From positions 1-51,954 of the forward strand of contig JAQAZZ010000133.1 of assembly GCA_032127075.1 (NCBI GenBank): 51,954 bases of DNA, read 5' to 3'. The notes under the pieces are model-generated. The model had not been told where the DNA came from. It ran no database searches and worked only from the letters and a program-made list of their open reading frames with translations. Positions 16,554-24,674 of this stretch are shown piece by piece (the first letter of the stretch is position 1; every line of letters begins with the position of its first letter). Source of the DNA: GCA-2699445 sp032127075 (GTDB lineage Bacteria > Actinomycetota > Actinomycetes > S36-B12 > GCA-2699445). The position numbers and the translations under genes are program-made.

Positions 16554-17324
16554 TCAGAGCTCCGCCCCGGTGATCGCCGCGACGATGTCGGCATGCGAGG
16601 GAGCGGACAGGTCGTGCCGGATCCGGCCGTCGGCCAGGATCACGACCCGGTCGGCGTGGGCGGCGGCGGCCGGGTCGTGCGTGACCATCACTACCGTCCT
16701 CCCGGATACCGTGACGGCGTCGCGCAGCAGGCGCAGCACCTCGGCGCCGGACACGCTGTCCAGGTTGCCCGTCGGCTCGTCGGCGAAGATGACCTCCGGA
16801 CGGGTGATCAGCGCGCGGGCGATCGCCACCCGCTGTCGCTGACCGCCGGACAGCTCACTGGGCCTGTGCTCCAGCCGGTCTGCCAGTGCAACCGCGGCCA
16901 CGACCCCGTCCCACCAGGCGGCATCGGGCTTGCGACCGGCCAGATCCAGCGGCAGCCGGATGTTCTCGGCGGCAGTGAGCGTCGGGATGAGGTTGAAGGC
17001 CTGGAACACGAATCCGACCCTGTCGCGGCGCAGCCGCGTGAGGTCGTCGTCCTTCATGGAACCGAGGGCCGCCCCTGCCAGGACGACCGAGCCGGCGCTG
17101 GCCGAGTCCAGACCGGCCAGCAGGTGCAGCAACGTCGACTTGCCCGATCCTGACGGCCCCATGATGGCAGTGAACTGCCCTCGCCGGATGTCCAGATCCA
17201 CCGAGCTCAACGCATTGACAGCCGCGGGACCGCTGCCGTACACCTTGCTCAGCCCTCGGGCCTGGACGGCTGCCCCGGGGTGTTCTGCGCCGACGGTCTC
17301 GGCGTGGACGGTGACTGCGGTCAT
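16554..17324 (-). CDS. ABC exporter ATPase, MacB/LolD family
   Basis: 256 aa. Walker A GPSGSGKST is at residues 56-64, the Q-loop is FVFQAFNLIPTLTAAEN, the signature is LSGGQRQRVAIARAL, Walker B is VIFADEPTGNLD and the switch histidine is in VMVTHDP. The GNLD segment is typical of MacB/BceA-type ATPases. The ATG at 17324 has AGGAGG eight bases upstream; an in-frame start 26 codons earlier has none. It powers the two FtsX permeases that follow. Confidence 0.93.
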   Translation of the reverse strand: MTAVTVHAETVGAEHPGAAVQARGLSKVYGSGPAAVNALSSVDLDIRRGQFTAIMGPSGSGKSTLLHLLAGLDSASAGSVVLAGAALGSMKDDDLTRLRRDRVGFVFQAFNLIPTLTAAENIRLPLDLAGRKPDAAWWDGVVAAVALADRLEHRPSELSGGQRQRVAIARALITRPEVIFADEPTGNLDSVSGAEVLRLLRDAVTVSGRTVVMVTHDPAAAAHADRVVILADGRIRHDLSAPSHADIVAAITGAEL

Positions 17325-17525
17325 CTTCGTGCCTCCTTCGTGCGCCCCCTTGCGGGGTCGCCGCTTCTGCGGTCTGCGGTGTCCCAGCGATGCTGTTGAC
17401 ACCCCCAGGGTTCCCCGTTTGCGCCGGGGCTACGTCAGCCCAGCGGTGGGTCTTTGCGATGTGGGAAACGGGCTGTCCATCCGTGGTCGTACATCAGCGG
17501 GGGGACGCCGCCGCTCCCGCGGTGG

Positions 17526-17531
17526 AATAAT
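17526..17531 (+). promoter_or_regulatory. extended -10, leaderless start of histidine kinase gene
   Basis: TGG then AATAAT (extended -10), six bases, then ATG. The hexamer is one mismatch from TATAAT. The 213-base divergent region before it also contains a TTGACA at 17396 with no properly spaced -10. Confidence 0.55.
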
Positions 17532-17537
17532 CGCGCC

Positions 17538-18818
17538 ATGAGCAGTCGGCCGCCCCCGCCGACGGCTGACCTGAGCCGGTCGTCGCCGAGCACGGGCGGA
17601 CCGGGGGTCCCGGTCGTCGCGGCCCCCACGGTCGCGCCCCTCGGAGCCGACTGGCCGCGCCGCGCGGTCGACTTCCTGTTCTTCCTCGGTATGGCCGGGA
17701 TGCTCGGCATCTTCGCGCTGGTGGGGGTGGAGTTGGCCGACTCCGAAGTGGTGCCGCGCTGGGCAGTCCTGCTGGGCGCATTGGCGGCCGCCGTGCCGGT
17801 TCTCGTGCTCACCCCCGGCCGGAGGGACCGGCCCTACGCCTTCCTCGTCGCCGTCTGCCTCGCCGCCGCAGTGCTCAGCTCGTTGGGGACACCGATCCCG
17901 CTGTTCCTGCTCGTCCCGGTCGGCATCTTCGTGGTGGAGGCCTACGCCCCCGAGGGCTGGCAGCGGACATGGGTGCCACCCGTGATGGCCGGGTGCCTGG
18001 TGTGGCTGTCGATGACCGAGACCCAGGGGCAGATCGCGGCGGTCGGGGCCGTCGCAATCGTCAGCATCATCGGCTGGGCGCGCGGGGTGCGTGCCCAGCG
18101 CCGCTACCGGGCCACCTTGCTGGAGCGGCTCAGGGCGGCCGAGCGGGAGCGTGACCTGCGGGCCGAACAGGCGGTGGCCGCCGAGCGCAACCGGATCGCC
18201 CGGGATATCCACGACCTGGTTTCGCACTCGCTGGCCGTGGTCGCCGTCCAGGCGGCTGGGGCGGAACGGATCGCTGAGAAGGATCCCGCCCGGGCCCGCG
18301 AGGCATTGGCAGTCATCGGCCGGACGTCGAGGAACGCCCTGACCGAGATGCGCGCGATGCTCGATGTGCTTCGGCAGGGGCCCGACGGCTCCAACGCCGA
18401 ACCGGCCCCCGGCCTGGCCCAGATCCCGGACCTCGCCGATGCCATGACCGGTCACGGCATCGAGGTGCGGTACCAGCAGACCGGTCAGCCCCATCGACTG
18501 GCCCCCGGCGCCGAACTTGCGCTGTACCGGGTCGCCCAGGAATCCCTGACGAACGCCGCCAAGCACGGTCTCGCCTCCGCCGGGATCGACGTATGGTTGA
18601 GTTACGAGTCCGATCGGGTGCTGCTCGAGGTGCGCAATCGGCTCGCCTCGCCCGGTCAGGAGGGTGCACAGGTTCCCGGCGCCGGAACCGGCCAGGCCGG
18701 CATGAGGCAGCGGCTCGCCCTCTACAGCGGCGACCTGACGGCCACAGCCGAGCCGGAGCACTACTGCCTGCGGGCGTGGATTCCGCATGGGCGCTCGGGC
18801 GGGGGGCAGGGCACATGA
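17538..18818 (+). CDS. NarL-type sensor histidine kinase
   Basis: 426 aa. Residues 1-38 are a Pro-rich cytosolic leader, about 44-165 hold five or six membrane helices with no large external sensor domain, a coiled coil follows, and then a HisKA_3 dimerisation domain with H215 in the IARDIHDLVSHSL box and a HATPase_c domain (N-box N329 in QESLTNAAKHG; G-box GTGQAGMRQR near 373-382). An intramembrane-type sensor beside an FtsX exporter suggests cell-envelope stress or peptide sensing (inference). The stop overlaps the regulator's ATG. Confidence 0.92.
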   Translation: MSSRPPPPTADLSRSSPSTGGPGVPVVAAPTVAPLGADWPRRAVDFLFFLGMAGMLGIFALVGVELADSEVVPRWAVLLGALAAAVPVLVLTPGRRDRPYAFLVAVCLAAAVLSSLGTPIPLFLLVPVGIFVVEAYAPEGWQRTWVPPVMAGCLVWLSMTETQGQIAAVGAVAIVSIIGWARGVRAQRRYRATLLERLRAAERERDLRAEQAVAAERNRIARDIHDLVSHSLAVVAVQAAGAERIAEKDPARAREALAVIGRTSRNALTEMRAMLDVLRQGPDGSNAEPAPGLAQIPDLADAMTGHGIEVRYQQTGQPHRLAPGAELALYRVAQESLTNAAKHGLASAGIDVWLSYESDRVLLEVRNRLASPGQEGAQVPGAGTGQAGMRQRLALYSGDLTATAEPEHYCLRAWIPHGRSGGGQGT

Positions 18819-19531
18819 CCGGGCCGATCACCGTGGCGGTCGTGGACGACCAGATGCTGGTCCGAGCCGGGCTGCGGATGATCCTGGACGCCGAGGAGGA
18901 CATCGGCATCACCGTCGAAGCCGCCGACGGCCAACAGGCGGTCCGGGCGATTCGGCAGCACCGCCCCGACGTGGCGCTGATGGACATCCGCATGCCGGTC
19001 ATGGATGGGATCGCGGCGACGCGGCAGCTTCTGGCCGAGTCCGGCCTGGCAACCCGCATCCTGGTGCTCACCACGTTCGACACCGATGAGGCGGTGACCG
19101 AGGCGCTGGCGGCGGGGGCGAGCGGGTTCTTGGTCAAGGACACCGAGCCGGACGATCTGGTGCGGGCGGTACGGGCGGTCGCCGCCGGTGACGCTGTGGT
19201 CTCCCCGCCAGTGCTGCGCCGCCTACTCGCAGTGCTCGGGCCGCGCTTCTCGTCCGGGTCGGTGAGCGCATCCGACCCGGCAGATCACTCGGACGCCTCC
19301 CCGGGCGCGGGGTCCCAAGACCGGTCCCGACTGCTGAGGGATCTCACCGATCGTGAAGTCGAGGTGCTCACGCTCATCGGCCGCGGGGAGACCAATGCCG
19401 AGATCGCCGCCGAACTCGTGGTCGCCGAGTCGACCGTGAAGACCCATGTCAGCCGCATCCTGCTGAAGCTCGGCGCCCGCGACCGCGTTCGCGCGGTCAT
19501 CATCGCGCACCGGGCGGGATTGGTCGGCTGA
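18815..19531 (+). CDS. NarL/LuxR-family response regulator
   Basis: 238 aa. Receiver domain with acidic pocket D11-D12, phospho-acceptor D57 (ALMDIRMP), Thr in LTTF and Lys in FLVKDT; a Ser/Asp-rich linker of about 30 residues (SSGSVSASDPADHSDASPG); LuxR-type helix-turn-helix at about 176-236 (LTDREVEVLTLIGRGETNAEIA). It is coupled by ATGA to the kinase gene and probably regulates the divergent ABC exporter, whose promoter shares the same 213-base region. Confidence 0.93.
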   Translation: MTGPITVAVVDDQMLVRAGLRMILDAEEDIGITVEAADGQQAVRAIRQHRPDVALMDIRMPVMDGIAATRQLLAESGLATRILVLTTFDTDEAVTEALAAGASGFLVKDTEPDDLVRAVRAVAAGDAVVSPPVLRRLLAVLGPRFSSGSVSASDPADHSDASPGAGSQDRSRLLRDLTDREVEVLTLIGRGETNAEIAAELVVAESTVKTHVSRILLKLGARDRVRAVIIAHRAGLVG

Positions 19532-19574
19532 AGGTACTCGGCGCCCCCACGGGCTGCCCGTTGATGCATCCGGT

Positions 19575-19597
19575 GGCGCCGAAGGCCTCTCGGCGCC
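19575..19597. terminator. hairpin between convergent response regulator and hydrolase genes
   Basis: Perfect 8-bp arms GGCGCCGA / TCGGCGCC around a seven-base loop, 44 bases after the regulator stop and 57 before the hydrolase stop. There is no U-tract; it could end transcription in both directions. Confidence 0.45.
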
Positions 19598-19653
19598 GTC
19601 GAGTGCACCAACCCGCTCCGGTACCCGCCGGCAGGGTCCCCGCGCGGGGTCGG

Positions 19654-21480
19654 CTACGGCTGGGCGGGCAACGGGTCGCTCGGCAGTATCCAGTCGATCC
19701 TCATGGACTGCGTGCAGGATGTGCCGGTGTCCCGGCCGGGGTCGGTCAGGAAGTCCGCGGTGATCCCGGCGACGCAGCTGCCGTAGTTGCCCAGGATGCT
19801 GTGTGTGGCGGTTGGCACCTCCACCAGCCCCGCTTGCGGCAGTGCGTCGAGGGCCAGTTGCGCGTTGGCCGGCGGTGTCAGCGTGTCGTAGGAGCCGGTC
19901 AGGATCAGCACAGGGGTGTCGGTGCCGGGGACCTCGGTGGGCTCGGAGAGTCGGCTCGTCCACCCCTCGCACCCCTGCTGCTGCTCGGTGATGCGGCTCA
20001 CGGTGCGCCGAACCAGGTCCGCGGGGAGGTCGGCGTCGGTCAGGTCGTCCGCGACCTCCCGGGGAGGTTGTGCGAACGGGTACTGCTCGGTGCACAGGAG
20101 CCTGCTGTTCAGATCGGCGTTGAGGCCCTGCACCGGGTCCGGCGCCAGTCGCACGATCACCGCGTTGAAGGCTCCCGTCGGCAGTTCTCGGACCAACTCG
20201 GCGGCTGCTGCGGCCGTGCCGCCCGAGCAGGTCTGTTCCAGGAACTCGACGATCTCGTCGGCCGGCGCGTCCCACAGTGCGAGCAGTCGGCGCTCGGCGG
20301 CGGCCTCATCCGCCTGTGCGTCCCCGGCGAGTTCGCACTGGAAGAAGGCATCCACCATCCGCCGGCTGCGGTCGTCCTCCGGCACCGCCTCGATGTGGTC
20401 GGACTCCGGCACGCCGCCGCCGGCCAGCGACTCGAAGGTTGTTGTCGTACCGCCCTCGAGTTCCTCGACCATGCGGGGAAGGTACGGGACATGGCCGATG
20501 GCGGGCTCCTGCGGATACGTCGACGCCTGGAACGCCGTGCCGTCGATGGTGTCGCCGCCCGAGGTGACCACCGGTGCCTCGTCGAGTCCGTCGACCAGCG
20601 CTTCGTAGCGCTGCGCCAGATTCGGGTAGGCCTGCCCGCACCGGGGGTCGGCTGCGCACTGGTCGAGCAGCCCGGCCAGCAGGCTCGGGTACTCACGGAC
20701 GCTGGTCGCGTTCAGGTCGTTGACCTCGTCCTGCGGCAGCGGATAGACGGAGTCGAGCACCACACTGCGCACCATGGGGTCCTGCGGCCGGGAACCCAGC
20801 AGGGTCATCAGCAGACGAGTCCCGTAGGAGATCCCGTACAGGTTGTAGGAGTCGTAGCCCAGCGCGTTCATGACATCGCGGAGGTCCTCGGCGCTCGTCG
20901 CGGTGCTCACAGCGCTGGCGGGGTAGCCATCGGCCTCGGTCCGCTCCTCGCAGTAGGCGGCCGCCACCTCGCGCCTATCCGGCTCGTCGACCCCCCCGGC
21001 GACCAGTTCCTGCCTGATACGGCGGGCGTCGTCGCCCCTGGGATCGGGACAGGTGAACGTCGGCGTCGAGTTCCCCATCCCCCGCTGGTCGTACAAGATC
21101 ACGTCCCGGTCCCGGCGCAGGTCGGCGTACCGCAGGCGCAACTCGGCCACGGCCTCCCGTAGCGTCGCGCCGAGCCCCGGTCCGCCGCTGACATGGACGA
21201 TCGGATCCGGCCGCGGGTTCTCGCCGGTGGCGCGCAGCTTCACGAAGGCCAACTGCGCGGCCTCGCCCGTCCCCGCCGACCGGTCCCAGGGCACTTCGAC
21301 CGAGCCGCACTGCACGGTCTCGCCGAGGGTTTCGCTGGGTGGCAGGTAGAGGGAGCATTCCCGGGCGGCCGTCGCCGGCGCGGGCCCATCAGGGCCCGCT
21401 GCCTCCCCGGCGCAGGACGCCAACGGAAGCGCAGCGGCCACCAACAGGCCGGTAAGCCATCGTCCACGGCCCCAGCGCAC
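19654..21480 (-). CDS. secreted lipoprotein alpha/beta hydrolase (TAP/SlpD-like peptidase)
   Basis: 608 aa. A signal peptide ends in the lipobox LASC (Cys23), so the enzyme should be a membrane-anchored lipoprotein. It has the oxyanion segment HVSGGPGLG, the motif DQRGMGNS, nucleophile S218 in GISYG, and the C-terminal TAP-like domain with Asp in GSYDTLTPP (about 532) and His in TATHSI (about 560). Proline iminopeptidase and tripeptidyl aminopeptidase-like hydrolases of Streptomyces share this layout. Several Cys in the lid may form disulfides. Two adjacent GTGs (21483, 21480) could start it; the second fits a -10 CACAGT plus six bases. An IS110-like fragment lies just upstream. Confidence 0.88.
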   Translation of the reverse strand: MRWGRGRWLTGLLVAAALPLASCAGEAAGPDGPAPATAARECSLYLPPSETLGETVQCGSVEVPWDRSAGTGEAAQLAFVKLRATGENPRPDPIVHVSGGPGLGATLREAVAELRLRYADLRRDRDVILYDQRGMGNSTPTFTCPDPRGDDARRIRQELVAGGVDEPDRREVAAAYCEERTEADGYPASAVSTATSAEDLRDVMNALGYDSYNLYGISYGTRLLMTLLGSRPQDPMVRSVVLDSVYPLPQDEVNDLNATSVREYPSLLAGLLDQCAADPRCGQAYPNLAQRYEALVDGLDEAPVVTSGGDTIDGTAFQASTYPQEPAIGHVPYLPRMVEELEGGTTTTFESLAGGGVPESDHIEAVPEDDRSRRMVDAFFQCELAGDAQADEAAAERRLLALWDAPADEIVEFLEQTCSGGTAAAAAELVRELPTGAFNAVIVRLAPDPVQGLNADLNSRLLCTEQYPFAQPPREVADDLTDADLPADLVRRTVSRITEQQQGCEGWTSRLSEPTEVPGTDTPVLILTGSYDTLTPPANAQLALDALPQAGLVEVPTATHSILGNYGSCVAGITADFLTDPGRDTGTSCTQSMRIDWILPSDPLPAQP

Positions 21481-21527
21481 CACCCCACTGTGGCAGGCAT
21501 CCGCCGGGGGCGGGGCCGGATTCGATC

Positions 21528-21650
21528 ACACAGGACGAGAATGCGTTTGAGGCATCGGATGGTCTCGGGTTTGCCTTTGCCTTCCTGGGTTCGACGCTGG
21601 ACGTATTCCTGGGTCAGGTGGCAGTGGCGCATCACGGCGATCCGCCGCTG
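21528..21650 (-). pseudogene. IS110-family transposase C-terminal fragment
   Basis: About 40 codons read QRRIAVMRHC, YVQRRTQEGKGKPETIRCLKR and then diverge. This matches the conserved C-terminal helix region of IS110-family transposases (Y-V-x-R-R-T-x-E-G-K-x-K-x-E-x-I-R-C-L-K-R). The usual following ARE(I/V)(Y/W) segment is replaced, and no upstream transposase domain or ends are present, so it is a degraded relic. It lies between threonine dehydratase and the hydrolase gene. Confidence 0.65.
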
Positions 21651-21689
21651 AACCGGTGCGCCCGACAACCCAGATCCGTCTCCCCTCAA

Positions 21690-22904
21690 CTAGGTGACAT
21701 CGACCGCGTAGCCGCCGCTGCGCACGTGCTGCAGCACCGTTCTCCGGTGGTCGGGGCCGCGGGTTTCCAGCAGCACAACAATCTCCACTTCGCCCACCTC
21801 CAACCGCGGGTCGGTGCGCAAGTGGCTGATGTCCACGACGTTGACGTCCGTCTCGGCGATCCGCCCCAGGAGCGCGGCGAGGCTGCCGGGCCGGTCGGGC
21901 ATCCGTACGGTGATCGCGACATACCTGCCGGCAAGCGCAAGACCGTGCTGGATGATCCGGTTGAGCAGCAGCGGATCGACGTTGCCGCCGGAAAGCACGA
22001 TCGCCACCGGGGCGGGGAAGCGGTCACGGTGGGCCAAGAATGCGCTGACCCCCACCACACCCGCCGGTTCGACCAGCAGTTTGGCGCGCTCCAAGGTCTG
22101 CAGCACACCGTCGGCGATCTGCTCCTCGGTGACGGCTATGACGTCGTCCACCAATGGTGCTGCCACAGCGACCGGCAGATCGCCGGGGCGTCCCACCGCG
22201 ATCCCATCGGCCATCGTGCGGGGTGGCCCGGCCAGCGGGACCGCCCGGTGACGGCGGAAGGATTCGGGCAGGGTCAGCGACCCCTGTGCCTGCACGGCGA
22301 ACACGTGCGCGTCGGGGCGAGCACCCTTGACCGCCGCCGCCACCCCTGCCAGCAGACCGCCCCCTCCCGCGGGCACCAGGACACTGGCGACCTCGGGCAG
22401 CTGCTCAACGATCTCCAGGCCCAGGCCCCCCTGCCCGGCGACGATGTCGCGGTGGTCGAACGGGTGGATCAGCACTGCCCCGGTTCGATCCACGTACTCC
22501 GCGGCGGCCGCCAGGGCGTCGTCGACGGTCTCCCCCACCAGTTCCACGGTCGCGCCGTGCTCGCGGGTGGCGGCCAGTTTGGGCAGCGATGCCGTGCGCG
22601 GCATGAACACCGTGGCCTTGATCCCCAGGTCGGCCGCAGCGAGGGCCACACCCTGCGCATGGTTGCCCGCACTCGCCGCCACAACTCCCAAGGCCCGCTC
22701 AGCTGCGCTGAGTCGGGACATGCGCACATACGCCCCGCGGATCTTGAACGACCCGGAGCGTTGCAGGTTCTCGCATTTGAGGAACACCTGGCGCCCGCTG
22801 AGCCGCTCCAACCAGTGGGCCGGCAGCATCGGGGTGCGCCGGGCTGAAGCACCCACGACCAGCTGCGCCTCCCGGATATCGGCGAGGGTGATTTCAGCCG
22901 ACAC
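21690..22904 (-). CDS. ilvA: threonine dehydratase with C-terminal ACT domain
   Basis: 404 aa PLP enzyme converting threonine to 2-oxobutyrate. The PLP lysine is K54 in SGSFKIRGAY, the phosphate loop is PAGGGGLLAG, and the cofactor serine region is VLSGGNVDP; residues about 325-404 form a single ACT domain (ITVRMPDRPGSLAALLGRI), as in the shorter TdcB/IlvA-type actinobacterial enzymes. The GTG start lies inside the glutaredoxin gene, overlapping its last 11 bases. Isoleucine synthesis or threonine catabolism cannot be distinguished from sequence. It ends next to an IS110 relic. Confidence 0.93.
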   Translation of the reverse strand: MSAEITLADIREAQLVVGASARRTPMLPAHWLERLSGRQVFLKCENLQRSGSFKIRGAYVRMSRLSAAERALGVVAASAGNHAQGVALAAADLGIKATVFMPRTASLPKLAATREHGATVELVGETVDDALAAAAEYVDRTGAVLIHPFDHRDIVAGQGGLGLEIVEQLPEVASVLVPAGGGGLLAGVAAAVKGARPDAHVFAVQAQGSLTLPESFRRHRAVPLAGPPRTMADGIAVGRPGDLPVAVAAPLVDDVIAVTEEQIADGVLQTLERAKLLVEPAGVVGVSAFLAHRDRFPAPVAIVLSGGNVDPLLLNRIIQHGLALAGRYVAITVRMPDRPGSLAALLGRIAETDVNVVDISHLRTDPRLEVGEVEIVVLLETRGPDHRRTVLQHVRSGGYAVDVT

Positions 22905-23136
22905 CGAGAACCGTCCGGAGCCGCTGCGCATCCACACGGAACTGCGCGACCTCTGCACCGTCCACGAGCAGCACCGGCACCCGGTCCGCGTAGAGGTCGG
23001 CACTGCCGGGGTCATCCCAGATGTTGACCTCCGTGAAGTCCACGCCAGCTTCAGCGCAGACGATCTCCACCACGCCGCGGGCAACATCGCACAGGTGGCA
23101 GCCCGGCTTGCCGATCAGGACAACCCTGGTGGTCAC
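22894..23136 (-). CDS. glutaredoxin-like thiol protein
   Basis: 80 aa thioredoxin-fold protein with the redox motif C13-H-L-C16 (GKPGCHLCD) and the cis-Pro loop RVPVLLVDG. It belongs to the short glutaredoxin-like family (DUF836 type); the M. tuberculosis gene Rv0508 next to serB1 is comparable (from memory). Its GTG start overlaps the ligase stop by GTGA and its 3' end overlaps ilvA by 11 bases, so it is firmly inside a three-gene operon. The physiological thiol partner (probably mycothiol) is inferred only. Confidence 0.88.
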   Translation of the reverse strand: MTTRVVLIGKPGCHLCDVARGVVEIVCAEAGVDFTEVNIWDDPGSADLYADRVPVLLVDGAEVAQFRVDAQRLRTVLGVG

Positions 23137-24632
23137 CGCAGCCGAGCCCGGGCGAGCTTTCCGGTGACTGCGTGCGGCAACGAATCCACCACCTCGACGA
23201 TGGTCGGGCACTTGTACCGCGCCAGGCGGGTCTCGCACCAGCCCACAACCTCATCAGAGGTGACCGTCCCGCCGTCTTGCGGGACCACCAGTGCCTTTAC
23301 TGCTTCACCGCTGTAGGGGTGCTCGACGCCGATCACGGCGCACTCGCGCACCCCGGACATTTCCTCGATGACCTGTTCGACCTCTCGGGGGTACACGTTG
23401 AACCCGCTCACCAGGATCAGGTCGGCACGTCTGGCCACCAGATGCAGGCAGCCCTCGCCGTCGAGGTACCCGATGTCGCCCGTGGCGAACCAGCCGTTCT
23501 CATCCGGTCCGTTCGCACCGTCCGGCCAGTATCCGGAGAATACCGACGGGCCGCGGACCCAGATCTGCCCAGTGTCATCGTCCTCCGCCTCCGCGGCGGG
23601 GACGTCCAGCGGCGGGTGAGTCCCGGGAACGATCCGCACCTCCAGGTTGGGCAGCGGCGCACCGACGCTGCCCGATTCGGGGACACCGTTGACCAGTGAC
23701 GACGCCACCACGGGCGAACACTCGGTCAAGCCGTAGCCCTCCCAGATCGTCAGGCCGGTGACGGTGCGGAATTGGTCGAAGAGTTCCGCCGGCAGCGGCG
23801 CGGCCCCGCTGGTTAGCATCCGCACGCCGGCCAGCGATTCGCGCAGACCGGCTTCAGCGCTCCATGCGACGTACATCGGCGGCGCGCCCGCGACGACGCT
23901 CACTTTGTGCTTGCGGATCAACTCCAGCGTCTCGCGGGAGCTGAAACGGGGACTGAGCACCACCGTGGCACCCGCCGCGAGGCCGAGCGACAACACGGTG
24001 TTCAACGAATAGACGTGGAACAGCGGCAAGACCGCCAGGCTGACGTCGTCAGGCCCGAGGGCCACCGGGTTGTCCAGGGCCAGCAGGGCGGAGATGTTGG
24101 CCAACAGCGAGCGGTGTGTCAGCATCGCCGCCTTCGGCTTGCCGGTACTGCCGGCGGTGAAGAGGAGCACCGCCACGGATTCGGGATCGGTCTCCTCGGG
24201 GATCAGTGCGGGGTCGCCCGACGCCAGCAGGGCCTCCCATTGCGATCCGCCGGCGGAGAATCTCACGCAGACCCCGAGGTCGGCAGTGTTGATCACCTGG
24301 CCGCACAGACTGTCTGCCAACACCGCTCGGGCGCCTACCGTAGACACGGCATGCTCGATCTCCGCCGGTGTCGATGCCGTGTTCAGCGGCACCGCCACCG
24401 CGCCCGCGCGCAACACGCCATAGAGGGCAACAACAAACTCCACCCGGTTGCCCAGCATGAGTGCCACGCGGTCGCCGGTGTTGATGCCGCGGGAGCGCAG
24501 CCCAGCAGCCAGAGCGGTGACCTGATCGTCCAGGCCGGCGTAGGTGATTCGCCTGTCGCCGTCGATCACGGCAACGTGTGCAGGACGCTCCGCCGCCGAT
24601 TCGCTCACCACATCCGCGAGATTCGTCGCCAC
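23133..24632 (-). CDS. AMP-forming acyl-CoA synthetase
   Basis: 499 aa ANL-superfamily adenylating enzyme. The P-loop FTAGSTGKPKA is at 148-158, the adenylate motif is YGLTECSP, the ATP-binding Asp is in GWFATGDIGYLD, the hinge is VARRADLILVSG, FNVYPREVEQV follows, and the catalytic lysine near the C-terminus (K492) is in TGKLARARLR. It most resembles long-chain or aryl acid CoA ligases; the substrate is unknown. The GTG start has no strong ribosome site; the frame is open further upstream over the divergent HAD promoter. A -10-like CAGACT lies seven bases before it. Confidence 0.88.
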   Translation of the reverse strand: MATNLADVVSESAAERPAHVAVIDGDRRITYAGLDDQVTALAAGLRSRGINTGDRVALMLGNRVEFVVALYGVLRAGAVAVPLNTASTPAEIEHAVSTVGARAVLADSLCGQVINTADLGVCVRFSAGGSQWEALLASGDPALIPEETDPESVAVLLFTAGSTGKPKAAMLTHRSLLANISALLALDNPVALGPDDVSLAVLPLFHVYSLNTVLSLGLAAGATVVLSPRFSSRETLELIRKHKVSVVAGAPPMYVAWSAEAGLRESLAGVRMLTSGAAPLPAELFDQFRTVTGLTIWEGYGLTECSPVVASSLVNGVPESGSVGAPLPNLEVRIVPGTHPPLDVPAAEAEDDDTGQIWVRGPSVFSGYWPDGANGPDENGWFATGDIGYLDGEGCLHLVARRADLILVSGFNVYPREVEQVIEEMSGVRECAVIGVEHPYSGEAVKALVVPQDGGTVTSDEVVGWCETRLARYKCPTIVEVVDSLPHAVTGKLARARLR

Positions 24633-24662
24633 GATGCCGAGTCTGGCACAGGCCGTAGTGAC

Positions 24663-24668
24663 TAGGGT
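24663..24668 (+). promoter_or_regulatory. -10 element, leaderless start of HAD gene
   Basis: TAGGGT, six bases, then the GTG at 24675. No Shine-Dalgarno. Confidence 0.5.
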
Positions 24669-24674
24669 GGACTT

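Noticed and set aside
17396..17401. TTGACA as a -35 for the histidine kinase
   Set aside because: No -10-like hexamer at 15-19 bases downstream; the start codon already has a better extended -10.
17414..17472. Inverted CCCGTTT / AAACGGG in the exporter-kinase divergent region as a regulator site
   Set aside because: Seven-base arms nearly 50 bases apart, with no symmetric flanks; likely chance.
19561..21162. 533-codon plus-strand frame opposite the lipoprotein hydrolase
   Set aside because: Shadow of the hydrolase; His/Gln/Arg-rich nonsense composition.
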